From positions 115,140,380 to 115,204,379 of the forward strand of contig NC_135497.1 in NCBI RefSeq assembly GCF_052857255.1: a stretch of DNA of 64,000 nt, in the 5' to 3' direction. Source of the stretch: Amblyomma americanum (Eukaryota; Arthropoda; Arachnida; Ixodida; Ixodidae). The translations under genes and the position numbers were made by a program. Positions within the stretch are counted from its first letter, which is position 1, and every line of letters begins with the position of its first letter. Of this stretch, positions 1 to 12,372 are shown in pieces. The notes beneath the pieces are model-generated. The model did not search any database. It was not told the origin of the DNA and saw nothing but the letters and a program-made list of their open reading frames with translations.

Positions 1-1860
1 AATCAGCGACGTACTCCGTTGACGCCACGACACCGTGTCGTCAATGCATTCCTATTCGGAGTTTTGTTCATGCTACCAACGTAGCCTATTGCAGCTGCAT
101 GAAAGCAGTGCAGTGCTTAAACACTGACCTGATATGGACTATATTGGTTTTAGTTTAAGGCGGACGTTTGCAGCAGATTTTTCATCACGCTTATGTCCAT
201 TCTGGTCTAGATTAAACACGGCTTTCTGGCCACGACGTGATTGCTAAAGAGAGATACGAATGGCAAGAACTTCACAATTGTACCTTCATTCCCCGGATGT
301 AATGAGTAAAGTGGGTGACTAATTGCAAACGCTTCTTGGCAACTGTCGTCTGCTCACTCGATCAGTGTTTTCCCCCGCTAATCAAAAACACATTTTGAGC
401 GCTAATTTCGACTGTATTATAAAGCTCCAATGACCCCCTGGCTTCCACTTCAAACAACAGCTACATTGCCTCTTCTATTACCGCATATGTTACCAACGTA
501 AGCTGCAGAGTGACTATAGTCGGATACAATTAAATCTGCAGTAAAGCTCCGCCCACATTCAGGACCACCGAACAGAATTCCTCCTTGAGAAAATGCAGGC
601 CACTGGTAAAACTTTTCTGTTTACGTAAACAAGCAGTCAATCACGCGTCGAAATTTTAGGCTCAAGGATTTTAACGTTTCTGGCTTGACTGATGCAGTCC
701 AACATTAAAAAGTTGATTTTGATCGCTGCTGTAATTGGTAAGTGTTGCAATATTACGCTGCGGATCATGGCCAGTGTTACCAACTGCTGAATTTTTTTTT
801 TTTTTTCAGTTGTGTCCTTAAAAGATCAGCACGCAATAAATACACATACCGTATTTACGCGGGTAAGGGTCGCACTCGTGTAGGCGCGAAATATAGCGTC
901 AGACTGTCTGGGTCGTTCAAGTAGTTTATTTGCGCTTTCGGGTGAGTGCCGAAAGAAGACGAAAGTGAACGCGCAAAAAATTTGTTTAAAGTGTTCGTCG
1001 CACTTCACCATGCTGAATTCGCAAGTTTCAACGCCGACGGTCTTTGCGCGCGCGGCACTTCCGAACTAGCGATTCCATGCTCATATCGATAAAAATTTAT
1101 TTCGAGCCTGCAATGCAGCCAAACTCAAGCATAGGACCTCATTAATAACCAAGAATCATTTACTGCTGCTAATCTAGACTCTAAAAATCACACCAAAGGT
1201 GCCACAACGTCAAGAAGCATGCAGCTCTGCTTATATAGAGACGCACGCTATGGCATCGGCGCCATCGCCGCCTCGTCCGCCATGTCACACTGCCGGCGCG
1301 CCACCTATAGGAGCTGGAATGACCGCTGCTCGAGTCCAGCCATGGTATACAGCTAGGTTGTTGCTGTGACTATTGACCCTGCTGTGGCTCAGCATCACCC
1401 GGTGCATGCACTGTGATGTCATCCAAAATAAAGCGAGAAGGCGCACAATATACGGCGCCCATTTCGATTAGAACAGCGGCAAAACAGGTTCCAGTAAGAT
1501 AACTTCACAATCATGCGACGTCCCTTATTCGCATTTTTAGAGTAAGCAGCATAAAGCCAAAACCATCAGCTGCGCGCTCCGGCTGCCAAGCTAAGCGTTG
1601 CAGTCGAGTGAAGCTTCAGGCCTCAGGGCATAGCACCCTGAAGCCAAGCGCATAAACGGCCCCTTTAAATCCCTGCACGTCGCTAAACGTAAGTATAACA
1701 GCTCTCGCTGCAAAAAAACTGGAGGAGACTCCGCCTTAAAGGTATGACGCCACGGTGGGCAGTCTGCTCACTATCCCGTGGGCAGGTTGCGATGACGCCA
1801 CAAGGGCACGTGACCTAGGTGGCCCACCTGCTTCCTGGGTTGCTATCTGGGCACCACCTG
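1..1860. other. no recognised gene
   Basis: I see no coding region I can support here. Open frames are short and unlike known proteins. The segment near 848-885 contains CCGTATTTACGCG followed by a run of GGTCGCACTC-like words, a pattern often seen at the ends of DNA transposons, but I found no partner end. A poly-T tract lies at about 791-806. Confidence 0.5.
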
Positions 1861-1869
1861 ACAGAGCCA

Positions 1870-2320
1870 CACCCGTGATTTTTCGCTCACGTACAACGTC
1901 GACACCGGATTTCAGTATGCCTTTTTACTTCTTTTTTGGGTCAACATATTCTTTCTGTAATGATATTGCAGAGGCTGAGGGATCCCTTTCAGTGTTAGTG
2001 CTTGCAGGAAAAGCGAGTTTTTCACGAGTGCCCCCTGTCATTTATAAATAAGACAAGCTACTATTTTTACTATACTGCACTGGAGCCAAGACTAGGCAGG
2101 AAAAGAAAGATGAGCCTGTGCTCCCATGACATTGTGCAAATTAGCATTGTCTACCCTTGCACAGCCAGGACCTTCTGACTGCAAGACAATACCTTGAATA
2201 CCACTTTCTCTTCTCTTCTGCCACCTAATCCTTTAATCACAAGAGATGTCTGGTGGAGTTATGTCGACACCGGATTTTCTGGACAACGGGGCCCCTTTAA
2301 CGCTATCGCGTTAAATGCCG
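1870..2320 (+). repeat. dispersed tick repeat (relative of 23110-23440)
   Basis: The words TTTTTCGCTCACG, GTCGACACCGGATTT (twice, near 1908 and 2263) and CCTTTAACGCTATCGCGTT (about 2296-2314) reappear in reverse complement around 23115-23200. Shared blocks in the same relative order suggest copies of one dispersed element. No coding capacity or boundaries could be defined, and family membership is inferred. Confidence 0.35.
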
Positions 2321-3479
2321 TAACGAGTTGACACGGAGCAACCTGAATGACTACTATCCCCGACACGGACAGCCCAAACAAAAGACCAGAGCTGAAGCCC
2401 TGAAGCCGCGACTAGATGAAATCATAGTTCAACCGGTGATCTTCCTCCCAACGTCAGGCAGTGCGTTTTAACACTGTTGAACCGGTTGAACGCTGTGATC
2501 GCCCATTTCTTCTCAACTCGGCACGGGCCCCCTGAAGGGCAGCCAAGTAGGGCCGCTTTAAAAACAAACCCACTTATCGTGTAAGCATACGCGAGAATAG
2601 TTTATTATTCCATAAAAAAAAGAAACATTCCGCGAGATGAGACTGAAAACAAACGTCAGTCTATAGACTGGGAAGTTTCAGTTGAGGCGTTTCGCGGCGA
2701 TAAAGCTCACCCTTCACGCCACCGAGCGTTGCAGAACGGCGGCTCCTGAATATCGAGGCTGACCAGCCCTCGAACAAGAGGTGAACCGCTGGGAGCAGAG
2801 CAGCTGCCTGGAGTCGCCAACCAGCAAGAACGACGTATACCACCGATGCAGAAGCTGCCAAATCCCCAAGTACTGTAACGCGCATAGCCCTGCAACACAC
2901 ATTTCTCCGTACCGCGCCCACTTGCGATCGTTAGCCCACCAACGATGGATGCGCACGCCGATTCCAAACGCTTCCGCGTCGCTGACGTATATGCTGTGCG
3001 GTCTAACTCGACGCTAGAAGACTAATTTAAAGGGGCTGTGAAGGGGGTTCCAATAAAGTTGCGGCATGCCTGGGATATTGAAGCACGCCGCTTCACGAAT
3101 AATGTCCAGCAAGGATTTTTTAAATGCGCTTTGTAGAAGCTGAGTTATCTGTAGTTAAAATTTGAATTTCATCGTCCTCGCGCCTTTCCCTCTCGTCACT
3201 TTTTGCACGCTGGAAGGTAGGTGCTCCTTCGCCGACCCCCCTCTGGGAGCGGAGCTTCCCGACCCGCCGGAGCTAAGCGGCTTATTGGCCGCGGCCACGG
3301 TAGCTGCCGAACGTCTGCATGAATCTAACCAATGGCCACCTCTCACCATGTCTACGCAGATGCGGGGGACGGAAAAGGGTGCGAGCATGAAAAAGTCGCC
3401 GGGAAGGGCTCGCCAACTTTGACGCGTGATTGTGCGTCGTCTGCTGCGTAAAGAAGAGTATTATTTGGCTCTGGGTGCC

Positions 3480-3788
3480 CCGCCGCGGTGGCTCAGTGGT
3501 TAGGGCGCTCGACTACTGATCCGGAGTTCCCGGGTTCGAACCCGACCGCGGCGGCTGCGTTTTTATGGAGGAAAAACGCTAAGGCGCCCGTGTGCTGTGC
3601 GATGTCAGTGCACGTTAAAGATCCCCCGGTGGTGGAAATTATTCCGGAGCCCTCCACTACGGCACCTTTTCTTCCTTTCTTCTTTCACTCCCTCCTATAC
3701 CCCTTCCCTTACGGCGCGGTTCAGGTGTCCAACGATATGTGAGACAGATACTGCGCCATTTCCTTTCCCCCAAAACCAATTATTATTA

Positions 3789-3852
<64 letters not shown>
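3480..3852 (+). mobile_element. Ruka-type SINE, full length, with (ATT)n tail
   Basis: The tRNA-derived head carries an internal Pol III promoter: box A TGGCTCAGTGG at 3489-3499 and box B GGTTCGAACCC at 3533-3543. The body contains the recurrent blocks CACGTTAAAGATCCCCCGG and GAGCCCTCCACTACGG. It ends CCATTTCCTTTCCCCCAAAACC before a long ATT triplet tail (about 3779-3852). The same head-body order recurs elsewhere in this window. It lies inside the TTAA-flanked MITE. I recognise the family as the tick SINE Ruka. Confidence 0.85.
3779..3852 (+). repeat. (ATT)n microsatellite
   Basis: Almost perfect ATT triplets with one GTT interruption form the 3' tail of the SINE. Confidence 0.95.
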
Positions 3853-3952
3853 GATTTGGCTCTGGTTTTCATGGCAACGCAGTGCAGTGATTAAGTGAGT
3901 TAATGTGCTCTCCTCGGAAGGCGTTTCAGAGCCCCTTTAATTTCATCTCCTG

Positions 3953-5092
3953 CTCGTCTTTATTCGGCGATTTTTGAACCACTCGTGCCACGGCCTCGTC
4001 CGGCAGCGTGGCATGTGCCAATCTCGTGGCTAAGCTGAGTCCACGATTGATTCTGTCGATGACCTAACCAGTAGCTCTGAGGATGCAGCCTCACCGTCCC
4101 GCAGTTTAGTTCAGAAAGCGAAGAAGACCCCAGGAACCAGCCCAGTACGGAGCCTCGGTTATTTTCGTATTTGGGCCCGTTCTGATAGCCTGTGCGGCCG
4201 TTTTGAAAAGGATGCTGACTTCACCGTGTCATTTGTCGCATTTGTAAGGTCTCCACATCATTTGAGCAGGATTTGATAGCGCCTGCACTGCGAAGGGTTC
4301 GCCCGACTCTTTCACGTAATGGTGAGCCCAATATTTGAGCAATATCACGGCCCACCGGAACTACTGCGGACAAGGCCGCTTTTCCTGAAATACAACATGC
4401 TAAAGGCCAATCAAATTTATTATTTCAAATTGCTTCAGCACATAAAAAAAAGCGAAGCTTTACAGTGTACAAAAATCCAATGCAGCTCCAGCATACACAC
4501 TCCGTAAGGAAGCTTTACGGCCGCCAAAAATAAGAACGAATTATGGACGACAACATATTGAATATCAAACAGCTAACCTTCTAAATAAAATACAAGGATT
4601 AACAGATCTGAGTGCTAATGTCTCCAAAAACACGCTTAGAGCTCTGCTGCTGGAAAATAACTTAGAACTCACATAATCTGCCATGTTTCTGTCCCTAATT
4701 GCTATTTTCTTAGGAGTGCATTTCCATTTTGTATCTTGCTGTTGTTTTGTTTTTATGATGTTGCAATTTTTGTTGTTCCAAAGTTTGCAACAACCATGTT
4801 CAGAATTTTGTTATATTTGCAACCTTTGTACCAAGTACTTTGTGTCGGCATGTACGAATTATTGTTTGTTGTATACTGTTATTTTTTCGTTACATGATTT
4901 ATTTACCTTTTTTGCCCCTTCTTATTTCCCCCAGAAGATTTTGGCGTGAAACTTTTTTAAAGCTCTGTTTAACGTTTGTGCCAAACTGTATGCGGGGCAA
5001 GAGCCATCGTCAGGCGTTTCGCCTTTTGCTCTTGCTCCTCTCTCTGCATCAGAAAGAAACAAATAAATCAAATCAAACTAAAGGGCTTAAAG
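3953..5092. other. AT-rich, no gene recognised
   Basis: No supported gene. Open frames at 4319-4507 and 4683-5100 are low-complexity translations of T-rich DNA. Confidence 0.4.
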
Positions 5093-5095
5093 AGA

Positions 5096-5413
5096 TTTAA
5101 TTTAATTGGTTTTTGGGAAAAAGGAAATGGCGCAGTATCTGTCTCATATATCGTTGGACACCTGAACCGCGCCGTAAGGGAAAGGATAAATGAGGGAGTG
5201 AAAGAAGAAAGGAAGAGAGAGGTGCCGTAGTGGAGGGCTCCGGAACAATTTCGGCCACCTGGGGATCTTTGACGTGCACAGACATCGCACAGCACACTGG
5301 CGCCTTAGCGTTTTTGCTCCATAAAAACGCAGCCGCCGCGGTCGGGTTCGAACCCGGTAACTCTGGATCAGTAGCCGAGCGCCTTAACTAACCACTGAGC
5401 CACCGCGGCGGGG
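5096..5413 (-). mobile_element. Ruka-type SINE, full length
   Basis: Read on the minus strand it has the same tRNA-like head (box B complement at about 5340-5350), the purine/pyrimidine body and the tail ending at a poly-A/T-rich junction near 5096. It is complete relative to the 3480 copy but lacks a long ATT run. It lies head to head with a second, divergent SINE 13 bp away. Confidence 0.85.
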
Positions 5414-5426
5414 CGGCTTAAAGTGA

Positions 5427-5631
5427 TTGTTCTGGTTTTTGTTTTTTAGGAAAGAAAATGGCGCAGTAATTGTCTCACATCTCGGTGGACACCCAAACCG
5501 CGCCATAAGGGAACGGAAGAAGGTGGGAGTGAAAGGAGAAAGAGGTGGCCGCAGTGGAGGGCTTCCGAATCGTTTCGCCTCCATCGAAACGCGGCCAGGA
5601 ACTCCGACTCAGCAGCCGAGCGACATAGAAT
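5427..5631 (-). mobile_element. diverged tRNA-SINE, short body
   Basis: The tail (GAAAATGGCGCAGTAATTG) and the middle block match the Ruka 3' half. The head (GAACTCCGACTCAGCAGCCG in plus orientation) is closer to the other SINE type at 6096 and 24250. The CACGTTAAAG block is missing, so this is either an internally deleted copy or a chimera of two SINE types. A T-rich run follows at 5637-5647. Confidence 0.65.
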
Positions 5632-6044
5632 GCGATTTTTTTTTTTCGAAAGTGTATTCCAACCCGTTTAAATTTTGTTCTTTTTCAATACAAGCATGTC
5701 TCTGCAGGTTTTCATCAAATTCTATCTAAAAACCTAAAAGCAAACGAAATTTCATAGTAATGCAACAAACACTTCAACGAAGCTGATATTATTAACAAGT
5801 GTGTTTAGTTGGCTGAATTTTGACGTATTGCAATAAATTTATATCGTATAGTTGTTAGACCAAAAAGTTTTAACGAAAACCAACTAAATACGGCCATGTT
5901 TTTCCGCAGTAGGGAAGACACACGCTTTTCGTAGCTTCTACAAAAGCAGCCCGAGCGTTGTATGTAGCGCCACAAATGTGTTAAGTTAGTCCGTATTCCA
6001 CTAAAATACAAACTGATGAATACAAACATACGTGGTGCTACAAG

Positions 6045-6067
6045 CTCTCTCTCTCTTTCTCTCTCTA
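6045..6067. repeat. (CT)n microsatellite
   Basis: A CT-dinucleotide tract with one TTT interruption sits just upstream of the SINE at 6096. Confidence 0.9.
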
Positions 6068-6095
6068 CGTGTTCCATGCGTGCACATGCTACGTG

Positions 6096-6322
6096 GAGCC
6101 GCCGCGGTGGTTACGGCGTTCGGCTGCTGACCCCAAAGACGCGGGTTCGATCCCGGCGGTCGAATTTCGATGGAGGAGAAATGCTAGAGGCCCGTTCATT
6201 GTGCGGTGTCAGTGCACGTTAAAGAACCCCCGGTGGTCGTAATTATCCGAAGCCCTCCACTACGGTGTCTCTCATAGCCTGAGTCGCTTTGGGACGCTAA
6301 ACCCCCATAAAACGTAAAAACC
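6096..6322 (+). mobile_element. tRNA-SINE, second subtype
   Basis: The tRNA-like head (GCCGCGGTGGTTACGGCG, box B GGTTCGATCCC near 6143-6153) is followed by the shared CACGTTAAAGAACCCCCGG block. Its tail differs from Ruka: TGAGTCGCTTTGGGACG-TAAACCCCC. The same tail occurs in reverse complement at 24250 and 30789, so a second subtype shares head and middle with Ruka but has its own 3' end. Confidence 0.8.
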
Positions 6323-6379
6323 AAAAACACGCTAGGTGTGCATAAGACTATTTACATACGAGCTGCCGGGGTAATTAAT

Positions 6380-7060
6380 GCCTCTCCGCGCAAGATTTAC
6401 TTCCCCGCCCTCAGGTCCGAGCACGAGGCCAGAAAGCGCGGCTGTATAGTGCGACGATTTCCGCCGTCCGCGGGGCCCACACCAGATTTTCCCCCGCCGA
6501 CTCGTCCGGGCGATAGGGACGTTATAAAGCGCTCGAAAGGAGATCCCCCTCGATAAGGTTTGTTTACCCAGCGGGCTCCCGTTGGGCGTGGGCGGAGGGG
6601 CGGCAAGAAGGGGTATCGCGGCGCTATCGGCCCGCCGCGCGCACAAGTGCTCGGTGGCGCGAGGAGGGAATCTTCCTGGCGGCTCCCTTTGAGCGTTTGT
6701 CACACTCGGCGCGGCGAATTATCGGCGCTGCACGGCGCTTTGATGCGCGCCGGCCGCCAGGCGGCGCTCTCCCCGCCGCCGGGGTCAACGCACACGCCGC
6801 CGCGTGACTGCGGCCGGACCGCCGCCACTCCAGCGGGACCCCGTCCCGCCAGGGGGGGAAAACCCCCGCGATGGTGCGAGCACCTGCGGGGCGCACTTCG
6901 GGCCTCGGACGCTGCTCGAGCGCGCGCCGCACTGAGACGTAGTACGGGGTGCGTATAGCCCACGCGCCAGCCAGGTGGCCGAGACGGACAGCTTCTCCCA
7001 GCGCCCCATTCGGCGACCGTGTGCGCCCACACTCGGAAATGTGCAAGAAGCCCGCGTCGC
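6380..7060. other. CpG-dense region, function unknown
   Basis: A block very rich in CpG and G+C with long opposing open frames that are composition artefacts. In animals such blocks often mark promoters and first exons. I cannot recognise a protein, a splice-bounded exon or a clear core promoter here. A word TTATAAAG occurs at about 6521. Confidence 0.35.
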
Positions 7061-9990
7061 CAAGGGGCAGTGACGCCTACTCCTGGCGTACGATCAGGCT
7101 TTAAAACCAACTCGGGCGCCGTGCACATGCCCACTCGGATTATTCAGCGAGCTCCCCCTAGCTTCGGTACCTCCAATGAAACCACAACGGCGCTGACATC
7201 AACAGTGCCATCCTTCACATCCGCCGTTGTCTCCATTTCAGCCACGTCGGCTTCGGCATCCTTCTGACCGGTGCGGATGCAGCAGACGGCTTCGGGCACG
7301 CTCCCGACGTTCTTGAACGTGATTTCGCAGCAGCAGGCATTTTCGAAGGCGTTTCAGATTGAGGGCCGCGCGCCATCTGGCTGGTCGATGCGAGAATGAA
7401 GCGGCAGTGCAGGGAACAGAAGGTCGCAGCCGGCACGAGGCTGCCAACCCTGCGGAATAGGGTGGTGTTCCTGCCTTCCGTGATGCTGTCGCATTATTGG
7501 CGATGCACGAATGTGAAGCCATATTTTGTGAAACTCCTTTTCCCAGTTCTGCAACGTCATCTTCGCCAATGGTCAGGCTTGGCATTGGCACTGAAGCCGG
7601 GGAACGACACTGCTTGCTAGCTACAAGCCCTGACGTCACGCGCGGAAGAGACGCGACGGCAAAGGGGCAAAAAAAAATGAATGGGGGAAAAGAATCCAAA
7701 AAGAAAGTAATGTGCTCTTTACGAATTCACGTTTACGAAGTGCGCAAGTTGCTTAGGGCAGCGGCTGAACTCGAGAGGGCAGCCCACAGAGAAGTCCGGC
7801 AATCAATTTGCAGTGACACCCGTCTGAGGTGCCCCGCGGACCCGCTGGCGAAGCGCCCTTCACAAGGGGCAGAGTGCTCTTCGCGACGACCTTGCCATTG
7901 GCTGCACGCTATAGAGCGATACCGTTCCGGCCGAGAGAGAGCTATATCGCATGACAGCCGGCGACTTGCGGCAACAAACGGCGACTGCGAAGCCGCTTCG
8001 CGCCGCATAACAATGAGCACGAGGAAACCCGAGTCGCGCGCAGTGCAACTGGCCTCCTCCTCGCGCACAGCTGCACACACTCCAGGGGAGGGAGGAGAGG
8101 AACGCGTTCTTCCTCGCCACCTGCACCGGGCCGCGGCAAGGCGCGAAGGGGGCCACGCAGAAATGGCCGCCGCAGTGTCCGGCGGCCAATTAATTAGCGG
8201 CCGCCGCCTGCGGGCGCCCCGGCAGGGAAGCCGCCGGAACCGCTCGAGTGGCCGCCTTTGATGTCTGCCGCCGAGCACGATACGGCGGCGCCGCCATGTT
8301 GGAAATTAAGATAAGGTCCCGGCGGGCCTCCTTTGCGCGCCGCCGCAAACGTGCCGTATGCGCCGGCGGCAACCGGCGGTCGCAGTGCCGCCGACCCGCG
8401 CACGCAGCCACGACAGCGGCGGCCGGCTTGAGCCTGCAGCGCCGCCGCCGGCAACACAACGCCACTGTAGCGAGACGCGAATTGGGTGGCACGGCATCTC
8501 GGAAGAAAAACAGGCCTCAGCGTCGGCTCTCCCGTCTTTTACATCGCCTGCTGGCCTTTTGGCTACGTGCCGGGAAACGTTCTCCGCGTTTACACACCGC
8601 GTGCGCGTTTTGCTCTGTCCCTCGCAGTCTCATCGTTTCATGCTCTGGACGCAACGCCACCTTTGCGATGCGTCTGAAAGCCCGACAGCTGGGTCATACA
8701 CGAAGCGATTCCCCTACACACGGAAACACAGCGTCCCATCAGTTAGCATGGCACAGGAGGGAGGCCAGACGCACCATGTTAACCGACGAGCGAAGACGAT
8801 TGCCTCTCTAAACCTGACGAGAGCAGAGGCTCACATGCCAAGTGCACTCCCGGTACACTGCGTTCCTTTCTGAAACACTGCGCACCGCCGTTTGAACAGC
8901 CGCGCAGTAACAGCGAATGGTACACCCCGCGCGCGACGCAAAATGAGAAGCTAGAAAACAATAGATGGCTTTGCGTCTTTGCTGCGAATGCTAACGAGCG
9001 GCTCCTTCGACATTCAATCATAGCATAAGGGCAGAATTCAATTCTACTGGTACGTCTGTCAGTCGTGGGGAGGAGGAGTAGGGGGAAGCTGCAAATCAAC
9101 ACGACCTCCCTACGAATTTCCTGGAAGACGCCACTACATGCTATAGCAGTGTGCTAGGCTCTTGCAACTCCTCCCCACCGCTCAGCTCCCTCCATCACCG
9201 TTTCGATGTCGAAATCAGAGCCGACAATAAAGACATTCCGACTTTTCGTTGGGAAAAGGGTCACAAAATTCACACCTGCAGTGCGAGGGTAAAAAGCAGG
9301 TACCAAATAAGTATCGCCAGTGACGACCGGTTGGTAATAACGCGCAACCGGTAACTCATTACTTTAGTTGGTAATTGTAGGCAATGAGCAGCTTTGGCAC
9401 ATTCATTTTAAATTCTTTAATAGCGGATTTAAAACTGTAATTCTCGCTTTTCACACGGTAACTGTGAAGAGTTAGGCAGTTAGTTATTCTGGTTTGCGGT
9501 ACGGCCGGCTATATCACGGAAAATGGGAAAATATCACGGAAAGGAACTTGGCAAGCGATTTCTTGAGACTTCGTAATGCAGACCGACCACCTGCCAAGTG
9601 TAAACGTGCTTCTCGACATAGTTGCAAAAAAGCAAGGAAACTCAGACGTAAACTTGCTTCTGCCTTAGGTTTACTTGAACGAATTGATAACTGAACATAA
9701 AACCATGTCCTGTTGAGCGAGTGAAAAGAATGACCGGGACATATATGGAATGCGCGCAAAGCCTGCTAAACGCTGATTGGAGTACTGTCTGAGTGGTGCC
9801 TTATGCGAAAAGCTCGGTCTAAGAATTTGCATTTTGTCCTTTTAAACGGCTGATGCAATCGCGAGGGGCATTTTAACGAGCGGCACAAGCAAGCACTGAT
9901 TAGAATAAAGGTGAAAGTACACCAGCGAAGCAACCATGCACTGTTACCCCTGCCAGTGAGCAGCGGTTTCATCCGCATCAGCGACTCCGC
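7061..9990. other. no recognised gene; includes a second CpG-dense block (8150-8480)
   Basis: Overlapping frames up to 254 codons on both strands follow the high G+C content and do not resemble known families. At about 8289-8302 the sequence GGCGCCGCCATGTTGG contains a good YY1-type GCCGCCATNTTG word inside the CpG-dense part, which suggests a promoter but is not proof of one. Nothing else is supportable. Confidence 0.35.
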
Positions 9991-11960
9991 GCTGATAACA
10001 CGATGGCATTGACTCGATTCCGGAAGCGTTATTAAAAAGCAAGGCCTTCTCAGGCGCTTCCAGACTGCGAGATGAGCACGTAATTACAGCCTTGAGCCGT
10101 TCGTTCTACAACAGGTTTGAACTGCGTTTCTCTCTCGCTCTCTTTTTTTTTTCTTCCGTCAGCATTCTCTTTATTTTTGTGCGCAGATGACCCGATTCGC
10201 CGGAACCGGACTGTAAACCGGACTGGGAGAAATTCCAACTCGACACTCATGATCTCGGCGGCTGCGGACGTCTCGGTCCGCAGCCCAAATGTTCGCGCAT
10301 GGGACACTGATGAAAGTCTTGTTCGCGCTGACGCCGTACAGAGCGAGCCATGCGCATGCGCACTGAGTCCTTTTCTTCCAGGTCACCCGTATCAAAAGAG
10401 TCCACTCAAATTGCAGCTATTCGAACACGAGCAGCAACCCGTCGGCAGCCGCAGGCAGCTTTTTCCCTAGCACATAAAAGAGGACTGAGAATGACGGTCT
10501 TCGCGTTTCAGGCTCACGGCCGGATTACACACACACGCGGGGGAGGACCACCGGCGCATTCACTGCATGTACAGTCGCGCTCAGTACGACCTGCAACGAT
10601 ATTTACGCGGCTCACACATTACGGCAGTTGGGTGCTGCAGAAAGCGCAAACGTTCATCATTAACGGGCTCCGCGAAAGAAGCTCGTATGCATGCACATTT
10701 CAGAGAGTACACATGTTCAGTAACCGAGGCTTGTGCTGCCCAGTCGCGACTGACAGGAATTGGCGCGCAAATGAACACCCATCAGGCACTTACCGAACAG
10801 GCGAACGTCTGGGTCTGCGGTTTTTGCCGCGGCAGATCGTCATCCAGCTGGCAGACGGGGTTGAAGTGCGCGTTCACGACGATGCAGTCACCTGTCAGGC
10901 AAGCATTAAGGCTTCGGTTAGACGCCGCTACCGAAGTCGGTGCATACAACACGAGCAATGGCCGCAAACGAGACGCGGCTTCGACAGCTTTCGGCGTCGG
11001 ATTCTGAATGACTAAAGGCGCTGAAGCGGAATGAACATCTGTCCAGACTATCTTCGCATTTAATTTCAGAGAGATTAAATTTCCGAAACACGCACGAGTG
11101 ACAAAAAAAAAAAAAACCCGGCGTGAGGATGCCCATATAGTATAATGACGGCGATACGGAGCGAACAAACGGACGGACGGGACGTCCCGTACAGCCTGTC
11201 GAAATTTTTGAGGGGTTTTTGCTTGCGAGCCATGCTATCCGGTGTCTCTCTCTTTATGCACAGCCAGCGCTCAAAATCTCGCGAGGGCGATCTCGTTCTC
11301 ACCCCTCCGAAAATTACGATTTCACCGAATATTAGAGGGCCGGCTCAGAAGTGAACCCCGGGGGCTCTGTACTTTTGGCAAAGGTTGTAACCTCCGTCGC
11401 CCGATTTTCGGCCCCGGCCACGATGCGTCCCTCTCGTTGGAGCGCATCCCATAATTTGTTTGCACCCCCCGAGAAAAAAACTGGGAGTGTGCTGACTACG
11501 AACGTTTAAACGAGGCATAACCGGTGTACTTTTTTTCTCTCCTTTCCCGCACTGATTACCGTTTCGCTTTGTGATTAACTACTCGGTACTGCGCAATACC
11601 GGCAAGAACCTTCTTTCATACCCTCCATTCTCGCCACATGCTTGCCCAGAAAGCGGAACACAAAGCCAGTGGCGGCTAATGAGACGCTGAATTATGAGAG
11701 TAAAGAAAGAACGGTTTGTGACTGCCTCGTGGCCGTGACTAGGGCAGTCGCAGCAGCCAAGGCGTCAGTCAGTCACAGGGCGTTTCAAGTAACAAAAAAA
11801 AATGCCCCTCATTTGCTGGCACGAGCTGTAGCTTTTCTTTGAGGCAAGGGCATACCGCGGGCAAACGAGCCAGAAATTAAATGCGCATTTAAATCTCTAT
11901 GCACACGGTTTCATAGGTACGCGAAAGCAAACAAACTTTTGAGGCAGCGTCCGAGGCTTC
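9991..11960. other. no recognised gene
   Basis: No domain, splice chain or repeat is recognised. The segment has homopolymer tracts (T at about 10141-10152, A at about 11103-11116). Confidence 0.4.
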
Positions 11961-12060
11961 NNNNNNNNNNNNNNNNNNNNNNNNNNNNNNNNNNNNNNNN
12001 NNNNNNNNNNNNNNNNNNNNNNNNNNNNNNNNNNNNNNNNNNNNNNNNNNNNNNNNNNNN
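11961..12060. other. assembly gap (100 N)
   Basis: Exactly 100 unknown bases, the size used by convention for gaps of unknown length. It truncates the Penelope-like fragment that begins immediately after it. Confidence 0.99.
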
Positions 12061-12372
12061 GGGGTTTATCAAATACCTCTGTCATGCGGACGCACATACA
12101 TTGGTCAAACAGGGCGATGTTTGAATAAAGGGCTTCGAGAGCGCAAAAGATCCCCAAAGGGCGCCATTAGCAGTGAATTAACAAAACATTGCAGAGAACA
12201 TGAATGCGCTCCGCAGCTTATCAGCACAATGGTCATCCCGTCGTATTTTGATCAACGGACCAGGGAGATTGAAGAAGCCTTCAACATCCGACAAAAGAGC
12301 GACATATCTGTCTGCATACCTTCAATAGCGCTTCGTGACAGAGAAATTGATTATCTGCTTGCGATGTGTTAA
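12061..12372 (+). pseudogene. Penelope-like element: GIY-YIG endonuclease domain
   Basis: The frame starting at 12061 is open to the TAA at 12370-12372. It opens GVYQIPLSCGRTYIGQTGRC, the paired GxY and YIG motifs of the GIY-YIG nuclease that sits at the C-terminus of Penelope-like retroelement polyproteins. It then has a basic helix (LRERKRS), a conserved His/Cys stretch (KHCREHEC), the EIEEAFNI helix containing the usual catalytic Glu, and the C-terminal RDREIDYL. In the family this nuclease nicks target DNA for target-primed integration. The reverse transcriptase expected upstream would lie in or beyond the N gap. The domain itself looks undamaged; whether the element is intact cannot be seen. 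Confidence 0.85.

Larger units (their letters stand above)
3027..3940. mobile_element. TTAA-flanked MITE with a SINE inserted in it
   Basis: The sequence starts TTAA-AGGGGCTGTGAA (3027-3042) and ends TTTCAGAGCCCCT-TTAA (3924-3940). The ends are inverted repeats differing at one position in about 13 bases, and TTAA is present on both sides. A TTAA duplication is characteristic of piggyBac and Kolobok superfamilies. The unit is about 906 bp between the TTAAs, of which roughly 370 bp is a later Ruka SINE with its ATT tail. No transposase is encoded, so this is a non-autonomous element. Confidence 0.6.

Noticed and set aside
3597..3854. Leucine-rich protein
   Set aside because: It is the translated (ATT)n tail of a SINE.
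6332..8873. Many overlapping frames of 100-254 codons on both strands
   Set aside because: CpG-rich composition suppresses stops in all frames; no domain, splice context or homologous pattern supports any of them.
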